A DNA stretch of 64,000 bases from Eulemur rufifrons (GCF_041146395.1 NC_090990.1:41550001-41614000); one strand, 5' to 3'; positions 42,210 through 54,420 are shown, numbered from the stretch's first letter. Program-made: numbers and translations. The notes: generated from the letters alone by a model not told the origin.

Positions 42210-42390
42210 CTTCTTAAGCTCATTAATTCTTTTATAACAACCTGCAAAAGCAGCTGATAAAGAATTAAAAATTATTATCTCTATTTTACAAAAGAAAAAG
42301 CTGAAGTTCAGAGGTTGAAGTGACTTTTTGAAAGTTGTACAACTTTAGTTATTAGTGATAGATTTAAACATCAACTTTACTAATTCTCAT
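42210..42390 (-). repeat. MIR
   Basis: ATTATCTCTATTTTACAAAA, GAAAAAGCTGAAGTTCAGAG and GTTGAAGTGACTTTTTGAAA match the reverse MIR core. Confidence 0.6.
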
Positions 42391-42420
42391 ATCAAGGAAA
42401 ATGGGAGTATTGTAAAAATA

Positions 42421-42665
42421 TGAAGAGCTAACATTTAGAGAAGTTAGTATGTGCTAGGCACTGTGCTATGCATAATATGTGCATTATCACCTTTAATTTT
42501 AAGATGACCTTATGACAGAGACAGTGTCACTATTCCTATTTTACAGATAAGTAAACTGAGGCTAGAGATGGTGACTACACAAAGGTCACACAGATAATTA
42601 TTGGAGGAGCTAGGATTCAAACCCAGGCATTTGGTGTCCAATCTAGCTCTTACCCAAACATCTAC
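42421..42665 (-). repeat. MIR, full length
   Basis: TATGTGCTAGGCACTGTGCT, ATGACCTTATGACAGAGACA, TTTTACAGATAAGTAAACTG, CAAAGGTCACACAGATAATT and GGATTCAAACCCAGGCATTT follow the reverse MIR end to end. Confidence 0.85.
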
Positions 42666-42667
42666 TT

Positions 42668-42800
42668 AAATCCTGCCTCTGCTAGCGATTAACTATCCCT
42701 GGCCAAATTATTGCATTTTGGGGGCTTCTGTAAGATTACATGTATATAACCTGGTTCAGCATCTTACTCTTAGTAGGTCACCAATAAGCATTAGTTTCCC
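42668..42800 (+). repeat. MIR
   Basis: TAAATCCTGCCTCTGCTAGC, CCTGGCCAAATTATTGCATT and TCTTAGTAGGTCACCAATAA follow the forward MIR with an internal deletion. It is head-to-head with the MIR at 42421-42665. Confidence 0.5.
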
Positions 42801-43829
42801 TTTTTTCTATCACAATGCATTGTCACTGGTAATTTTTGTGACAGAAAGAATCATGTTAGTTAATCTAACATCATAAAACAGCAGCATTTGTATTGACAGT
42901 TGAAAAAAAAACGGGGAGTATATCTTAAGCTCATCTTAGAGTCATATTTCACTATTTCACTCTTCACATATTTCACTGTTCTTAAAGTTTTCTCCCTGGA
43001 TTCTTAAGATAGAATTAAAATTTCCTTTTGAAGAGGAAACAAAAACTACACATGTTCATAAAATTAATTATCTCGCCAACAAAAGCCCATTTGTTATGGA
43101 ATTCCCAAAAGACCTAAGCATATTAAATCTGACTTACTTAGTAATAAGATAGTTTAAATAAGTAAAATCTTGTTAATCAAAGACCAGTCCCAGAAAATTA
43201 TCCTCTAAACACTGCAGGCTTTGGAACTTTGAAATTGAGTCACTTGAATTTGAAACTGTGCCATATTTGAAAGTCAGTCACAATAAGAAAAAATAGTGTT
43301 TTAAGTGGATTTTTAAAATCGCAGTTACCAAAAACAGCTGTGTGTTCATTAATACATAAATTAATTTGTATTTCACTAATTCTAAAACTATCTCTATATA
43401 CTTATTTTTAAAAAAACAATAATACTTTCAGAAACTAGATTTTTTTTTTCAGTATACAAATTCTTGTGCCCATATGGACTTTTGAATTCCTTACAAAAAA
43501 AAAAAAAATTCTATAACATCCCTGATCCATAGGGTAGAAACCAATGTTCAAAAATACTAGAACTAGAAGGGACATTTAAGGTCATGTAAACCCCTCAATC
43601 CTAATGCACGTGTCCCAGCTTTAACATTTCGCACAATAGGCATGTGCTATTTCCTTGAACGCACTCAAACACCTGGGAGTTGGGTAGCTGGACTCGGCAT
43701 GGCTAAAGAGACAAGGGTGTGCTAAATTCCTCACCAGCTGGTCTATCCTACTGTGCATCTATTAGGAAACGCTTTAGAAGAAGGAACCTTAAATTTGCTT
43801 AAATCTCTCATGTCCCCTATTATCAGTCA
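42801..43829. other. unassigned AT-rich DNA
   Basis: Homopolymer runs at 42902-42911 (A), 43440-43449 (T) and 43495-43508 (A); no gene or repeat recognised. Confidence 0.4.
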
Positions 43830-44500
43830 AGGTCTCATATCAAGAAAACCAAAACTACGATAGTTATTTCAAACAGGGGTGGGGTGGGAGGAGATTTAAT
43901 ACAGGAACCTGGTTCCCAACGCATGTGTAGGCAAAGGAAGCCAAAAGGGAATGGTAAACAATCCCAGAGATTAATAACTTCAGGGAGCTGCTACCAGCCG
44001 CAGGGCTGGAGGCACAGCGGGAAGGAGGTGGTGTTAGCAGAGCTGAGGAACGTTCACTGCCAGCTCTGCTGCTGCGGAGTGAGCCAGCAGCAGCTCCCGC
44101 CTCTGCTGCTGTAGCCACAACTGCCCTTCTGACACCGCGGAAGCCCATGACCTCTGGCAGTCACTAGCAATCACCCACCAGATCCAGTGCTGCTAGACCC
44201 ACTGGAGGCGTCCCCAGTACATAGCCACCCACTTCTGCCAGAGGCAACAGCAAGACCAGAAAGAGAGAAGCAATGACCTTCCTCTCTGCCTGTCTGCCTC
44301 CCCCAGTTCCAGCCTTGCTTTGCAATCTGCTGCTATTACCTCCCACTGGGTAAATAGGAAGGGAAGCTGCCATCAAGGGCCTTCGGGAAGTCTCCTTTGT
44401 AGAAGTCTAGCTCCCTGCGATGCAAACCAGAACATGGAAAACTTGGAAGGGAGCTGGCAGCAGAGGCAAATGATCAGCTTAGCCACCAACCCCCCCACCC
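43830..44500 (+). repeat. interspersed repeat, family F1, copy 3 (longest)
   Basis: CAAGAAAACCAAAACTACGA, GGGAGGAGATTTAATACAGG, CAGGGAGCTGCTACCAGCCG, GGAGGTGGTGTTAGCAGAGC and GGGAAGCTGCCATCAAGGGC follow the F1 pattern. Its CAG/CTG-rich middle makes overlapping frames (94 and 76 codons) with no gene support. Confidence 0.5.
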
Positions 44501-45179
44501 CCTGCCTTTGGCCACCCAGATTCTTGCTCACCCTTTTAGCCACACTTGACTTTCATGAATAGTAGAATCATGCCCCTCCATAACGTGATGTACCTCTTCT
44601 GCATACAAAGATCCTCTCATCTTTTTTGAAAACTGGGAGGCATAAAGCCCCATTAGCCACCATATCTGTGAGTCACAATTCTCCCTGGATATTCTGTAAC
44701 CTAAAAAACTAAAGAAAAAAGGCAACTACCACCAACACTCTTCATACAAAAATGAAGAGTAAGAGAAAGAAAAAAAGAAAGAAATTTTTATACATTACAC
44801 ACATGTACCCAGAGTACAAGAAAGAACATGGATATAGTTGCTTTGGTCTTTTTTTTTTTTTGTAATGGATCATTTATTCTATAGTTAACATTTATGTATA
44901 TTCCCTTGCCCTTGGCCAGCACTCTGATGGAGAGACCCAAAGTTCCCCTGATGTTATTTCCCATCCCTGTTAGCCCCCCTAAATCCTAGTGTGGCTTGGT
45001 AGCGGTAGCACCATCCAGAACTAGCCTTGGAAAATGAGAAGAATTTGGTGGATTTGTGGGCACCACCCCCAGCTTAAATCAATTTAGACTTGGACACAAG
45101 CTCTCCATCATTGACATTTAGTGAATATATAGTTTTATGAAATGTGTTAGCAATTTCAGTTAGGTTATTTGCCTTATAA
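44501..45179. other. unassigned; possibly continuation of F1
   Basis: GTGATGTACCTCTTCTGCAT and CTGTGAGTCACAATTCTCCC may extend the F1 unit to about 44700. The rest (T-run 44850-44861, GC-poor) is not recognised. Confidence 0.35.
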
Positions 45180-46048
45180 GTATGGATAGATTTTTGCCAT
45201 TGGAATTTGAAGTACTTACTAATATAGTTGTACTTAAGTCTATCATATTATTAATTTTCTATTTGTCCCACCTGTTTTCTTTTCTTTTTTTTTTTTTGTC
45301 TCTTTTATCTACTTTTCTTGATTTCTTTTGGATTAATTTCACAGCATCTGGTGTTACATTTTATCTTTTCTATGGGTTTATTAACATTTCGTTTTATTTA
45401 GTTAGTGATTGCTTCAGGATTTACAGTATGCATCTTTAACTTAACATAGTCTACGTTCATATAATATAGCACTTTACATACAATTTACGAAGCTTACAAC
45501 AGTATATTTTAATTTCTCCCTTGCTGTTTGTGATATTCATTATACATTTCACCTCTGTATATGTTGTTAATTATGCGATACATTGTTACTATTTTTCAGT
45601 TAAAGAATTTATTTGCCCTTAAAGATACTTTTTAAAATTAGAAAAAAAGTATTTTATACTTATCCATGTACTGATCACTTCCAATAATCTTCTTTCCTTT
45701 TGTGGATCCCAGTTTCCATCTGGTGTCATTTGCCTTCAGACTGAAGAACTTTCTCTACCATTTCTTACAGTGTAGGGCTGTGGGTGCTGTATTCTCTCAC
45801 CTTTTGCTTATTTGGAAATGTCTTTATTTTGCCTTCCATTTGTGCATGTTGCCCTTTTTCCATTAGAGCCTTTAGCATTTAATCATAATTACTTTAAATA
45901 TCTGGTTTGATAATTCCCAAACCTGTGCCATACCTGACTCTGATTCTGAAGTTTGCTTTTTCTCTTCAGGCTGTATTTTCTTTTTCACATCTTCTAATTT
46001 TTTGTTGATAGCCTAACGGGATGTATCAAGTAAAAGGAAAGGAAGGAT
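45180..46048 (-). repeat. ancient L1M, antisense (part 1)
   Basis: T-rich strand with CAGGATTTACAGTATGCATC, TTCCATCTGGTGTCATTTGC, CTTCAGACTGAAGAACTTTC and CTTCAGGCTGTATTTTC, as in the antisense strand of old L1 elements (GGGATTACAATATACAT...TCCTTCTGGTATCATTTCCC-TTCTGCCTGAAGAACTTCC). No intact frame. The part of L1 represented is uncertain. Confidence 0.6.
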
Positions 46049-46347
46049 TTTTTTTTTTTTTGAAACAGTGTCTCACTCTGTTGCTTAGGCTGAAGAGCAG
46101 TGGTGTGATCATAGCTGACTGCAACCTCAAACTCCTAGCTCAAGCAATTCTCCTGCCTCAGCCTCCCAAGTAGCTGGGACTACAGGTGTGTACCATCACA
46201 CTTGGCTAATTTTTATTTGTTTTTTTAGAGATAGGGTCTCACTATGCTGCCCAGGATGGTCTCAAACTCCTGGCCTCAAGCAGTCCTCCCACCTCAGTCT
46301 CCTGAATAGCAGCTGGGATTGCAGGCATGAGCTACTACACTTGGCTT
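46049..46347 (-). mobile_element. AluJ-type SINE inside L1M
   Basis: A T-run, then GATCATAGCTGACTGCAACC, TCAAACTCCTAGCTCAAGCA, CTCCCAAGTAGCTGGGACTA, GTCTCACTATGCTGCCCAGG and TGAGCTACTACACTTGGC: a reverse-oriented AluJ. The L1M sequence resumes directly after it. Confidence 0.93.
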
Positions 46348-47775
46348 GGATATTTTTTCTGGATATAGAAACTTAATTTGATATTTTTTTTCTTTTAGCA
46401 CATTAAAAATGTTGTTCCATTGTCTTCAGTTTTGTGTTGTTTCTGATGAGAATTCAGTAGTCATTCTTTTTTTCCTTTTATACGTAATGTTTTTTTTTCT
46501 CTGGCTGCTTTTAAGATTTTCTCCTTATTGCTGATTTTCAGTAATTAGGTTATGATATGCCTTGGTGTTGTTTCTTTGTGTTTATCTTGTTGCAATCCTT
46601 GGGAAAAAATTGGCAATTATTTCTTAAATAATTAAATAATCACCCCCCTTTCTGGGCCTCTAATTGCATAGATACTAGACTATTTTATACGTTCCCAAGG
46701 TCATTGAGGCTGTGCTTTTTTCTTATTTTTTTCTCTATGTGCTTTCATTTGAATAGCTAATCTTCTGTTCTGTTAAGTTCACTCAGTAAATATTTCATTT
46801 CAGATATTATAGTTTTTATCTTTAGACTTTCTATTTGCTTCCTTTTATATCTTTTATTTCTTGACTCATTATGTTTATATTATGCTTCAAATCCTTGGAA
46901 ATACTTATAATAGCAGTTTTGGAGTCCTCTTCTGCTAATTACATCATCTCTATAACTTTTGGGTTTATTTCTACTGATTAATTTTTATTCCAGTTATAGG
47001 AGATATTTTTTTGTTTCTTTACATATCTAGGAATTTTTTATTGAATGCTAGACATTGTAAGTTTGACATTATTGAATACCTCGATTTTGCTGTCTTCCTT
47101 TAAAGAGCGTGAAAGGTCGTTATACCAGGCATTTAAGTTGCTTGTGAATCAGCTTAGTGCTTTCACATCTTGTTTTTAAACTTTGTTAGGGTAAGTCTAG
47201 AGTAAGACTGTCCTTTACTCTGCTACTATGGTATTTACCTTCTTGAGTGTCCACAGAACGCCCAAGATATTGAGCAAGGTCTCTGCACTCTGGCTGGTCA
47301 GAACTTCCAGCCCTTTATCAGCTCTAGGAATTGCTTGGCCTACACCTCCTTGGTAGGTATTCTTTGCCAGATACTTGTTCTTCACCAGATCTCAGAGAGT
47401 CCCACTTTATACATGCACAGGATAGTATTCAGCCAGAGACTCAAGGGGACCCCTGTGCACATTTCTGGATCTTTTTCTGGGCTTACCTCCCTCCTCTCTG
47501 ATATTCTGCCCTGCAGTTCAAGTCACTTAGGCCTCCCCAAACTCCGATCCCTGTTTCCTCAACTCAGTGAAACTGCCAGGCTTTGCTTGGGTTCCCCCTC
47601 CCTGGCCCACATTCCAGACTGAAAGCTGCGTTGATTGTAGGGCTCACCTCATTTGTTTACCTTCTCAAATACATGGTCATGTATTGTCCAATATCTGAAA
47701 ACAGATGTATCATATATATTGTTCAGTTTTCTAGTTGTTTATGGTTTGTGAGCAAGTCTACTATAAGTTCCCGAT
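46348..47775 (-). repeat. ancient L1M, antisense (part 2)
   Basis: TTCTGGATATAGAAACTTAA, TCCATTGTCTTCAGTTTTGT, TTTCTGATGAGAATTCAGTA, TTTCTCTGGCTGCTTTTAAG and TTATTGAATGCTAGACATTG continue part 1 in the order of antisense L1M. The boundary near 47775 is approximate. Confidence 0.6.
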
Positions 47776-47829
47776 TATAGATACTTTTAGCATTTCACTA
47801 TAGAAAAAAGCATATAGGAGATTCCACGC

Positions 47830-47920
47830 ATTTATTTATACAGTCATTTGACAAACAGCTGTTAAATATCTAACAAGCTCTTGGCACTGTGCCTCAAGAA
47901 AAAGCAAAATGGTAGACTAG
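47830..47920 (-). repeat. L2 3' end
   Basis: CATTTATTTATACAGTCATT, TAAATATCTAACAAGCTCTT and GGCACTGTGCCTCAAG resemble the reverse L2 end. Confidence 0.45.
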
Positions 47921-47934
47921 GAAAAGTCTAACCT

Positions 47935-48165
47935 TTGGAGACAAGATATCTAGCCTCCAGTCTTGGTTCTCTATTTGCTCACTTTGTAAAAATTTACTTA
48001 ACCTCTCTGAGTCTCAGTTTCCTTACTGTTAGAGCAGGATAATAATATACCTACTTTGCAGGATTATCGTTTGGATTAAGTATATTGTCTGTAAAACAAC
48101 TAGCCAATTCCTGGCACATAGCCTGAGCCTGATTGATGGCAATTATTAGTTTTATCATATGTGCT
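47935..48165 (+). repeat. MIR, near full length
   Basis: TTTACTTAACCTCTCTGAGT, CTCAGTTTCCTTACTGTTAG, ATAATATACCTACTTTGCAG and CAATTCCTGGCACATAGCCT follow MIR. Confidence 0.82.
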
Positions 48166-48984
48166 GTGGAAAGAATTGAAGGGACAATAAATCAGATTGG
48201 GGTGAAAAATGCCTCCATTGGAGGCTAGTAATAACCCTATGCCTGGCAGTAAAGGAATAAACTGGGAGACATCCAAGAGAAAGAAAGAACAATGAAAACT
48301 TAGAGCTTAAAGAAATAAACTTTCCTCTCTTGGTTAAGTAAGGGAAAGTCTCACAGCATGAAATCTGAGAATTTCAGACTGAGTACAAGCACACTCAGGC
48401 ACTGGAAGGCAGACCAGCAGCTACCGAGAGAGCAGTGGGATTCTTTAAAGACAGAAAAGGGGCACCAGAAAGGATGGCCTGGATCTCTGTGTCGGAAAAG
48501 TCCCTGGGTATAGATGAAGACTGATGGAAAGATCCTCCTCTGTGTCCATCTCCATAAATTAGGTGGAGAACTGCAGCTAAATTTGGGATTTCATGACATG
48601 CAGAAAGAAGATTTTTGCCAAATCCATGGGCCAAATATGAAAATAAAAGTATTTCAAGTTAATTAAACTTAGTAGCAAAAGCCTTTGATTAAGTGCATAT
48701 TCTATTTTTCAAAAATACTCAAGAGTACTGCAAGAAAAGATTGAGGATTAAGGAAGAAGGGTAACTGCTAGCTCATAAGTAGTCCACACTGCTAATTCAC
48801 GGGGGATAGAAGTGAAAGAACGAATGATGTAGGTGTAAAACTTTACATCAGGCCATTTCCCAACTCTCACCAAAATTTAGATTTTGTGCTTTCCGCTCTA
48901 ACACCATTTTTCAAAGTAACCTTAATAGTAGTGAGTGGAAGTAAATTAACATTGTGTTAATTTCCTTGTGTTCAGATTTATTCC
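48166..48984. other. unassigned DNA
   Basis: No gene or repeat recognised; a 79-codon minus-strand frame at 48395-48634 has no known features. Confidence 0.4.
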
Positions 48985-49130
48985 TCTCAAAAGATGTAAG
49001 TGCCTTGAATTTAGTCAATGATGGCATATTTTTCTTTATACCATATCAGCAAATACAATGCCATACCTAATATGGTATACCAAATACAATAATGAGGTCC
49101 ATAGTAGGTGCTCAATAAATATTTTAAGCA
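48985..49130 (+). repeat. L2 3' end with local duplication
   Basis: GATGTAAGTGCCTTGAATTT and CATAGTAGGTGCTCAATAAA are the forward L2 3' end. Between them CAAATACAATGCCATACC and CAAATACAATAATGAGG suggest a small internal duplication. Confidence 0.6.
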
Positions 49131-50264
49131 AAAAGTTTGAACTAATTAACAAATGGAAAGAAAATCAAATTTTCTGACAAAATTAGCAAAAAAAAAAAGT
49201 TATAAAAAGGTGACTTTTTCAAATGAAGCTGACCACTGCCCAGTGAGAACTCCAATGTTTATTAAAGCTGGGGCACATTTTTGTACAAAGCTTTTAGACA
49301 AACCATCTCCCTCTCCCTCCTCCCACCAAATTTAACCATAGAAAATACAAATAGTGTGGTTACTTTGGGAAGAACTCTCAGAGGCACTAACAGCAGGAAA
49401 TAAACCAGGGTGATTTGTGTGATGAGAACTTAATGAAATTTGAGAAATTGTATATACCATTTTCATTTTGGTTGGTTTCTACTTTATTAAATTAAATTTT
49501 TTTAAAAAATACAAGGCAATACAAACGATAAATTCAGGCAGAAATAGGTCTTGTTAAATAACATTTAGGGAAGCTATTTGTGTGATATTTGTCTTCTTTT
49601 CTGGGGAATAATCAAATGGAGTTTACTCATCAGTGACATTCTTGGTAATATTCCTTAAAATGGATTCTTTCAGAGTGACCAAACCACACTGTGGAATAGA
49701 GCCACATATTGTCTTCTATGTGGTTAATTTAAAAACAATTGCATATGACATACTGCAAATGAGAATGATAATTGAATTGGTTTAAGAAACTACCTGATTT
49801 AGAGCCAAAATGAGTCTGTCATCTGGTCTGTTCTGAATTCCGTTCTATGCATTGCTCATGTTCCATGGCACTTCATCACACCAGGAAGTCCCTTTTCATA
49901 TCAAGGCCTTAATTATTCTTTGAGCAGACTTCTAATTTCCATGGCCATCTGTAATGGCTCAAAGTTTAAGTTCCAAATTTGCATCAGTTGTACTTTAGGA
50001 GATGTAGGTGCCACACAGAGGCTTCCTCTAACATGTCTGCCACTGGTTACTTATGAACTGGGAACAATATATTTCTCCATTTTATTGGTCCTGTATCATT
50101 TGTTTCCTTCTACTCCATGTGCCCTATTTTCTCTGTGGTCAATATTTATTTTTATCTGAAACCAGGAGAATCCCCATGATGCCTATATTCTGATAGTATG
50201 AGAAATGCTTTAAAATCCTTTTCATGTAAATAGTAACCTCTTAGCCAGAAGCTAAGCTTTAAAA
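49131..50264. other. unassigned AT-rich DNA
   Basis: No repeat recognised over about 1.1 kb; frames of 60-79 codons show no known features. Confidence 0.4.
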
Positions 50265-50865
50265 TTTTGCATTTTCCCAATTAAACAAAAATAAATGAGT
50301 CTGTTTTAAAGTTAGATTTACATTTAATAAAATGTACGATATTAACTGTATGATGGAATGACTTTGGACAAATGTGTGCATCTGTATAATCAACATTTCT
50401 ATCAAAATATAGAGCATTCTCATTGCCCAGAAAGTTCTATCATGCCCTTGACCAGGCAACCCCCATATCAGAGATAGCCATCCTAAAATTTATTTTTAAT
50501 CACAAATTAGTTTTCCCTATTTTAGGAACTCATATAAATGGAATCATACAGAATGTACTATTTTTTACCCAGTTTTTTCCAGCTTAGCATCGTGTTTGAG
50601 AGATCCAACTATGGCATTCATTCATTACTGAGCAGCATTAAAAAGTATGAATACACCACATTTTGTTTCTCCATGCACCTGTTGCTGGACAAAGAGACTG
50701 TTTTCAGTTTGGGACTGCTCTGAATATTTTTATGCAAGTATTTTTGTGAACATTCGCTTTCATTTCCCTTGGAAATATACTTAAGAACGAACTTATAGGG
50801 TCACAGGGTAAGTGTGTTTTAACTCTGTAAGAGATTGCCAAGCTTTTCCACGGAGGTTTAGTGGA
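50265..50865 (-). repeat. L1M 3' region
   Basis: CAACATTTCTATCAAAATAT, CATATAAATGGAATCATACA, ACACCACATTTTGTTTCTCC, GTGAACATTCGCTTTCATTT and TATAGGGTCACAGGGTAAGT follow the antisense L1M 3' end. Confidence 0.75.
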
Positions 50866-51599
50866 TGCTGTAGTGTGCTGCCCAGATTCCTCCTTCCAGG
50901 ACTAAAACACCCATTCTCTCACCTGCTAGAAATGTTGGCCACCAACAGTTCTTAATTAAATCCCTCTCTGGGACTTGTCCTCAAATGAAAAGAGCTACCT
51001 CACCAAGATGACACTCAAGGCTAGGACAAAGCTGAGGCAAATGAGGTGTCTAAGATGCAAAATTTAACTAGGCACTTGTTCTGAAGTCCATGCGTGCACA
51101 TGTGAGGACTTTTTTTTTTTTTTTTTTTTTTGCTGCCATCATATATTCACACACAACTTCAGAATTTCTATCTGCCACCCTTAAAATCTAGGCCTATTAT
51201 CAGATGAAAGGTTGCAACTTTTAATTTTTGAAATCAGTAATAACTTTTTCTATCTGTAGAACATTATGCAATTTATAAAGCAATTTTATCTATGTGTCTC
51301 TTTTTATCCCTGTATGAAGCTTGGCAGGTATTATAAAGTGACATTGCCAATAACAAAGCCAGAATTTAAGCCCAAGTCTCACATATCACGAGTACCAACC
51401 TTATCCATAACTGCCTTCCCAATATGCTATAAGGTCCTTCTTGGCAATATGTGTTTTTTTTTTTTTTAAAAGGTGAGTGAATGGAAAATGCATGAGCCAT
51501 GATGGTAAACTTTCCTGCTGCCAATGATGGAGCACGTTGGCTCTGCATTAGCAAAATCTTTCTGGAAGCTGGACATTCTCTAACATGTGAAAATTACCT
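50866..51599. other. unassigned; T22 homopolymer
   Basis: A run of 22 T at 51110-51131 and a T-run at 51453-51466 may be reverse poly-A tails, but no recognisable retroposon body adjoins either. A MIR-like patch is possible at 51265-51405. Confidence 0.4.
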
Positions 51600-51785
51600 T
51601 TCTCATTATATGTGGTTCTGTTTCCTGACTTGGCACTAAACTACTAATCAGTAGATCTAGGGTTGACTCCTATACTTTAAACTGTGGACTATGTCATTTT
51701 TGGGAAATCATATCACTTCTCTGAGTTTTATTTTCCCCATCTGCAAAAGTGGTCGCTGTAATAGAATGTGTGATTTCAGAGACTG
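51600..51785 (+). repeat. MIR
   Basis: CTCCTATACTTTAAACTGTG, GGACTATGTCATTTTTGGGA, CTTCTCTGAGTTTTATTTTC and CCCATCTGCAAAAGTGGTCG follow MIR. Confidence 0.6.
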
Positions 51786-52514
51786 TGTGTGTGTGTATGA
51801 AAAAACTGCCACGCTATTTTCAAAGTCAATCTGTCATTTTATGGAAGAACGGAATAAAGGACAGTTCTTTAAAATAAATATATTCATCTGATACGATCAA
51901 TGCAGATGCCATCGTGACCAAACCTGAGTTGAGGACTGGTCAGGAACCAGTCCTGGGTGATCTCTAAGGTTTTTAATTTATGAAGTTATGAGCCTCATTG
52001 AAGGCAACACAAGAGTATCTGTTAAAAAAAAAAAAAAAAGCATTATCCCTTACTGGTGGCAGTTTATAACCATTCTATTTTCTGGGGGAATTTCATTAAG
52101 TGGCTTGCCGCTGGAGCTGGACACCAGAGGAGAAGCCTGACCTATATAGAAAGCCAATGATGTTTGATTGCCAGCTTGCTTTGTCTGAGAACCATTCACA
52201 TCCAGCAGAGAGCCTGAAATTTAAAGGCCCCACGAACAATACACTGCCCCACAGCATTGCATGCCTAGCAAGGCTACCTTGGTCTATAGCGGGTAACTGC
52301 CCTTGCACTTGATAGGTGAAGCGGGAAGCAGGCCTTTCATTCACAGCAGTCAGCTTTAAAACCTGAAGAGGCCCCTCTGAAAGGAGAAAAGTAACAACTT
52401 GCCCTTTTCATATGCCCATTTGACAGCGAAACAAATTAACTTCAGCCTTTACACTTGTTCTTTTTCCGATTTACTATGAAAAGATATAGGGTGTAAACTG
52501 CCGCTGTAATAAGT
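51786..52514. other. unassigned unique DNA
   Basis: An A-run lies at 52024-52039. 52090-52380 has overlapping frames on both strands (82 minus, 70 plus) without recognisable domains. No repeat identified. Confidence 0.4.
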
Positions 52515-52710
52515 AAGGCTTATGCTAGGCTTCATAGTGGATAAATAATATTGTTATATGATTTCCTCATTTAATCCTCATAGCAATCCATTAAAATGTA
52601 TTCTGTATTCCCATCCCATATATAGAGACACTGAGGCACAGACCAGGGAAATGATTTGTACAAAGTCACATAGCCAGAGACTGGTGGCATCAGATTGTTT
52701 GCATGGGTTA
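52515..52710 (-). repeat. MIR
   Basis: TTTAATCCTCATAGCAATCC, GACACTGAGGCACAGACCAG and AAAGTCACATAGCCAGAGAC match the reverse MIR. Confidence 0.75.
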
Positions 52711-52744
52711 AAATAATACTAGATAAAAACCGATGTGGGTAGAC

Positions 52745-52840
52745 CCCAAATCTGCATCCATAGCACCAATCCAAGTGCCAAGCACATGAAAGGCATGCGG
52801 TAACTATTTTTTGAGTGAGTGAATGAATGGATGAATCAAT
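52745..52840 (+). repeat. L2 3' terminus
   Basis: CAATCCAAGTGCCAAGCACA and GAGTGAGTGAATGAATGGAT follow the forward L2 end. Confidence 0.6.
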
Positions 52841-52954
52841 ATACTAAAAAACTAGAATGTCAGATTTAGTCTTCTCTTTAGGCATCTTTGGCTAGCCATC
52901 ATGAACTGAGACCTTCTGAAATTGCAAACAAGAAGATACAGTGGAAATAATCAA

Positions 52955-53031
52955 CTTCTTGTTTTATTTATTCAACACAGTTTTACTGAACAACTACCAC
53001 ATGAAAGGCAAGGTGTTAAATACTATGGGGG
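52955..53031 (-). repeat. L2 3' end (left of L1 insertion)
   Basis: TTTATTTATTCAACACAGTT then CATGAAAGGCAAGGTGTTAA is the reverse L2 end; it ends in AAATACTATGGGGG, which recurs after the L1. Confidence 0.6.
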
Positions 53032-54341
53032 CTCTCATTATATCAAGGAAAGAGATTATGAAGTAAATTTAAGAATTTCCCAAAAAAATGAATATAAAAA
53101 CACAATATATAAAAACCTATAGGATACAGTAAAAGCAATAATAAGAGAAAAGTTTATAGAAATAAGTACCTACATCAAAAAAATAGAAAAGCTTCAAATA
53201 ACCTAGTGATGCATCTCAATGAACTAGAAAAACAGGAGCAAACCAAATCCAAAATTAATAGAAGAGAAGAAATAATAAAAAGCAGAGCAGAAATAAATGA
53301 AATTGAAACCAAAAAAAAAGTAGAAAAGAGCAATGAATCAAAAAGTTGGTTTTTGGAAGATAAACAAGATTGAGACACCATTATTCAGACTAACTACGAC
53401 AAAAGAGAGAAGACCCAAATAAATAAAATCAGAGGTGAAAAAGGTGACATTACAACTGATACTGCAGAAATCCAAACGACCATTGAGATTACTATGAGCA
53501 ACTATATGCTGATAAGTTGGAAAACCTAGAAGAAGTGGATGAATTCCTAGCAACATACAACCTACCAAGATTGAACCAGGAATAAATTCAAAACCTGAAT
53601 AAAATGATGACAAGTAACAAGATAGAAACAGTACTAAAAAGTCTCCCATTAAAGAAAAGCCCAGGACCTGATGGCTTTACTGCTGAATTCTACCAAGCAT
53701 TCAAAGAAGAATTAATACCAATCTTACTTAAATTATTCCAAAAAATCAAGAAGGAGTGAGAAACTCATTCTACAAGGCCTGTATCACCCTGATACCAAAA
53801 CCAGACAAAGGTACAACAAAAAAAGAAAACTATAGGCCAACACCTCTAATGAACATGGATGCAAAAATCCTCAACAGAAATACTAGCAAACTGAATTCAA
53901 CAACACATTAAAGAAATTATTCATCAGGATCAAGTGGGATTCATCTCAGGGATGCAAGGATGGTTCAACATGCAAATCAATCAGTTTGATACATCATATC
54001 AACAGAACAAAGGGCAAAAACCATATGATCTTTTCAATTGATGCTGAAAAAGCATTTAATAAAATTCAACATCACTTCATGATAAAAACTCTCAAAACAA
54101 TGGACCCAAGCACAGAAAGACAAATCTCACTTGTTCTCACTCATATGTGGGAGCTAAATATTAAAAACAAATGATCTCATGGAGACAGAGAATAGAATGA
54201 TGGTTACCAGAGGCTGGTAAGGGTAGCTGGGAGGGAGGGATAAAGTGGGGGCAGTAAATGGATATAAAAATATAGTTAGATAAAATGAACAATGTTTGAT
54301 AGCACAACAAAGTGACTGTGATCATTCAAAAAGAGGAAAAA
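53032..54341 (+). mobile_element. L1, 5'-truncated and internally deleted, with 14-bp target duplication
   Basis: ORF2 text from before the RT domain (GACTTCAAATAA-like phrases, AGCAGAGCAGAAATAAATGA, AAAGCCCAGGACCTGATGGC, CAAGTGGGATTCATCTCAGG, TTCAATTGATGCTGAAAAAG) breaks near 54100. It then jumps to the 3' region (CTCACTCATATGTGGGAGCT, ATGGTTACCAGAGGCTGG). AAATACTATGGGGG flanks it exactly (53018-53031 and 54342-54355). ORF2 is disabled by many stops and frame breaks. Confidence 0.92.
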
Positions 54342-54420
54342 AAATACTATGGGGGGTTTACAAGGATATATACAGACCTGTCTGGAAAACACAGTCACAG
54401 TGAGTAGAAAGATCAAAATT
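54342..54420 (-). repeat. L2 (right of L1 insertion)
   Basis: Target duplication followed by TTTACAAGGATATATACAGA, continuing the L2 of 52955-53031. Confidence 0.45.

Noticed and set aside
51110..51131. T22 run as the tail of a minus-strand retrogene
   Set aside because: Adjacent sequence shows no SINE, LINE or processed-gene body and no matching target duplication.
53032..54341. Functional L1 reverse transcriptase
   Set aside because: 5'-truncated, many stops and frame breaks, a large internal deletion; not intact.
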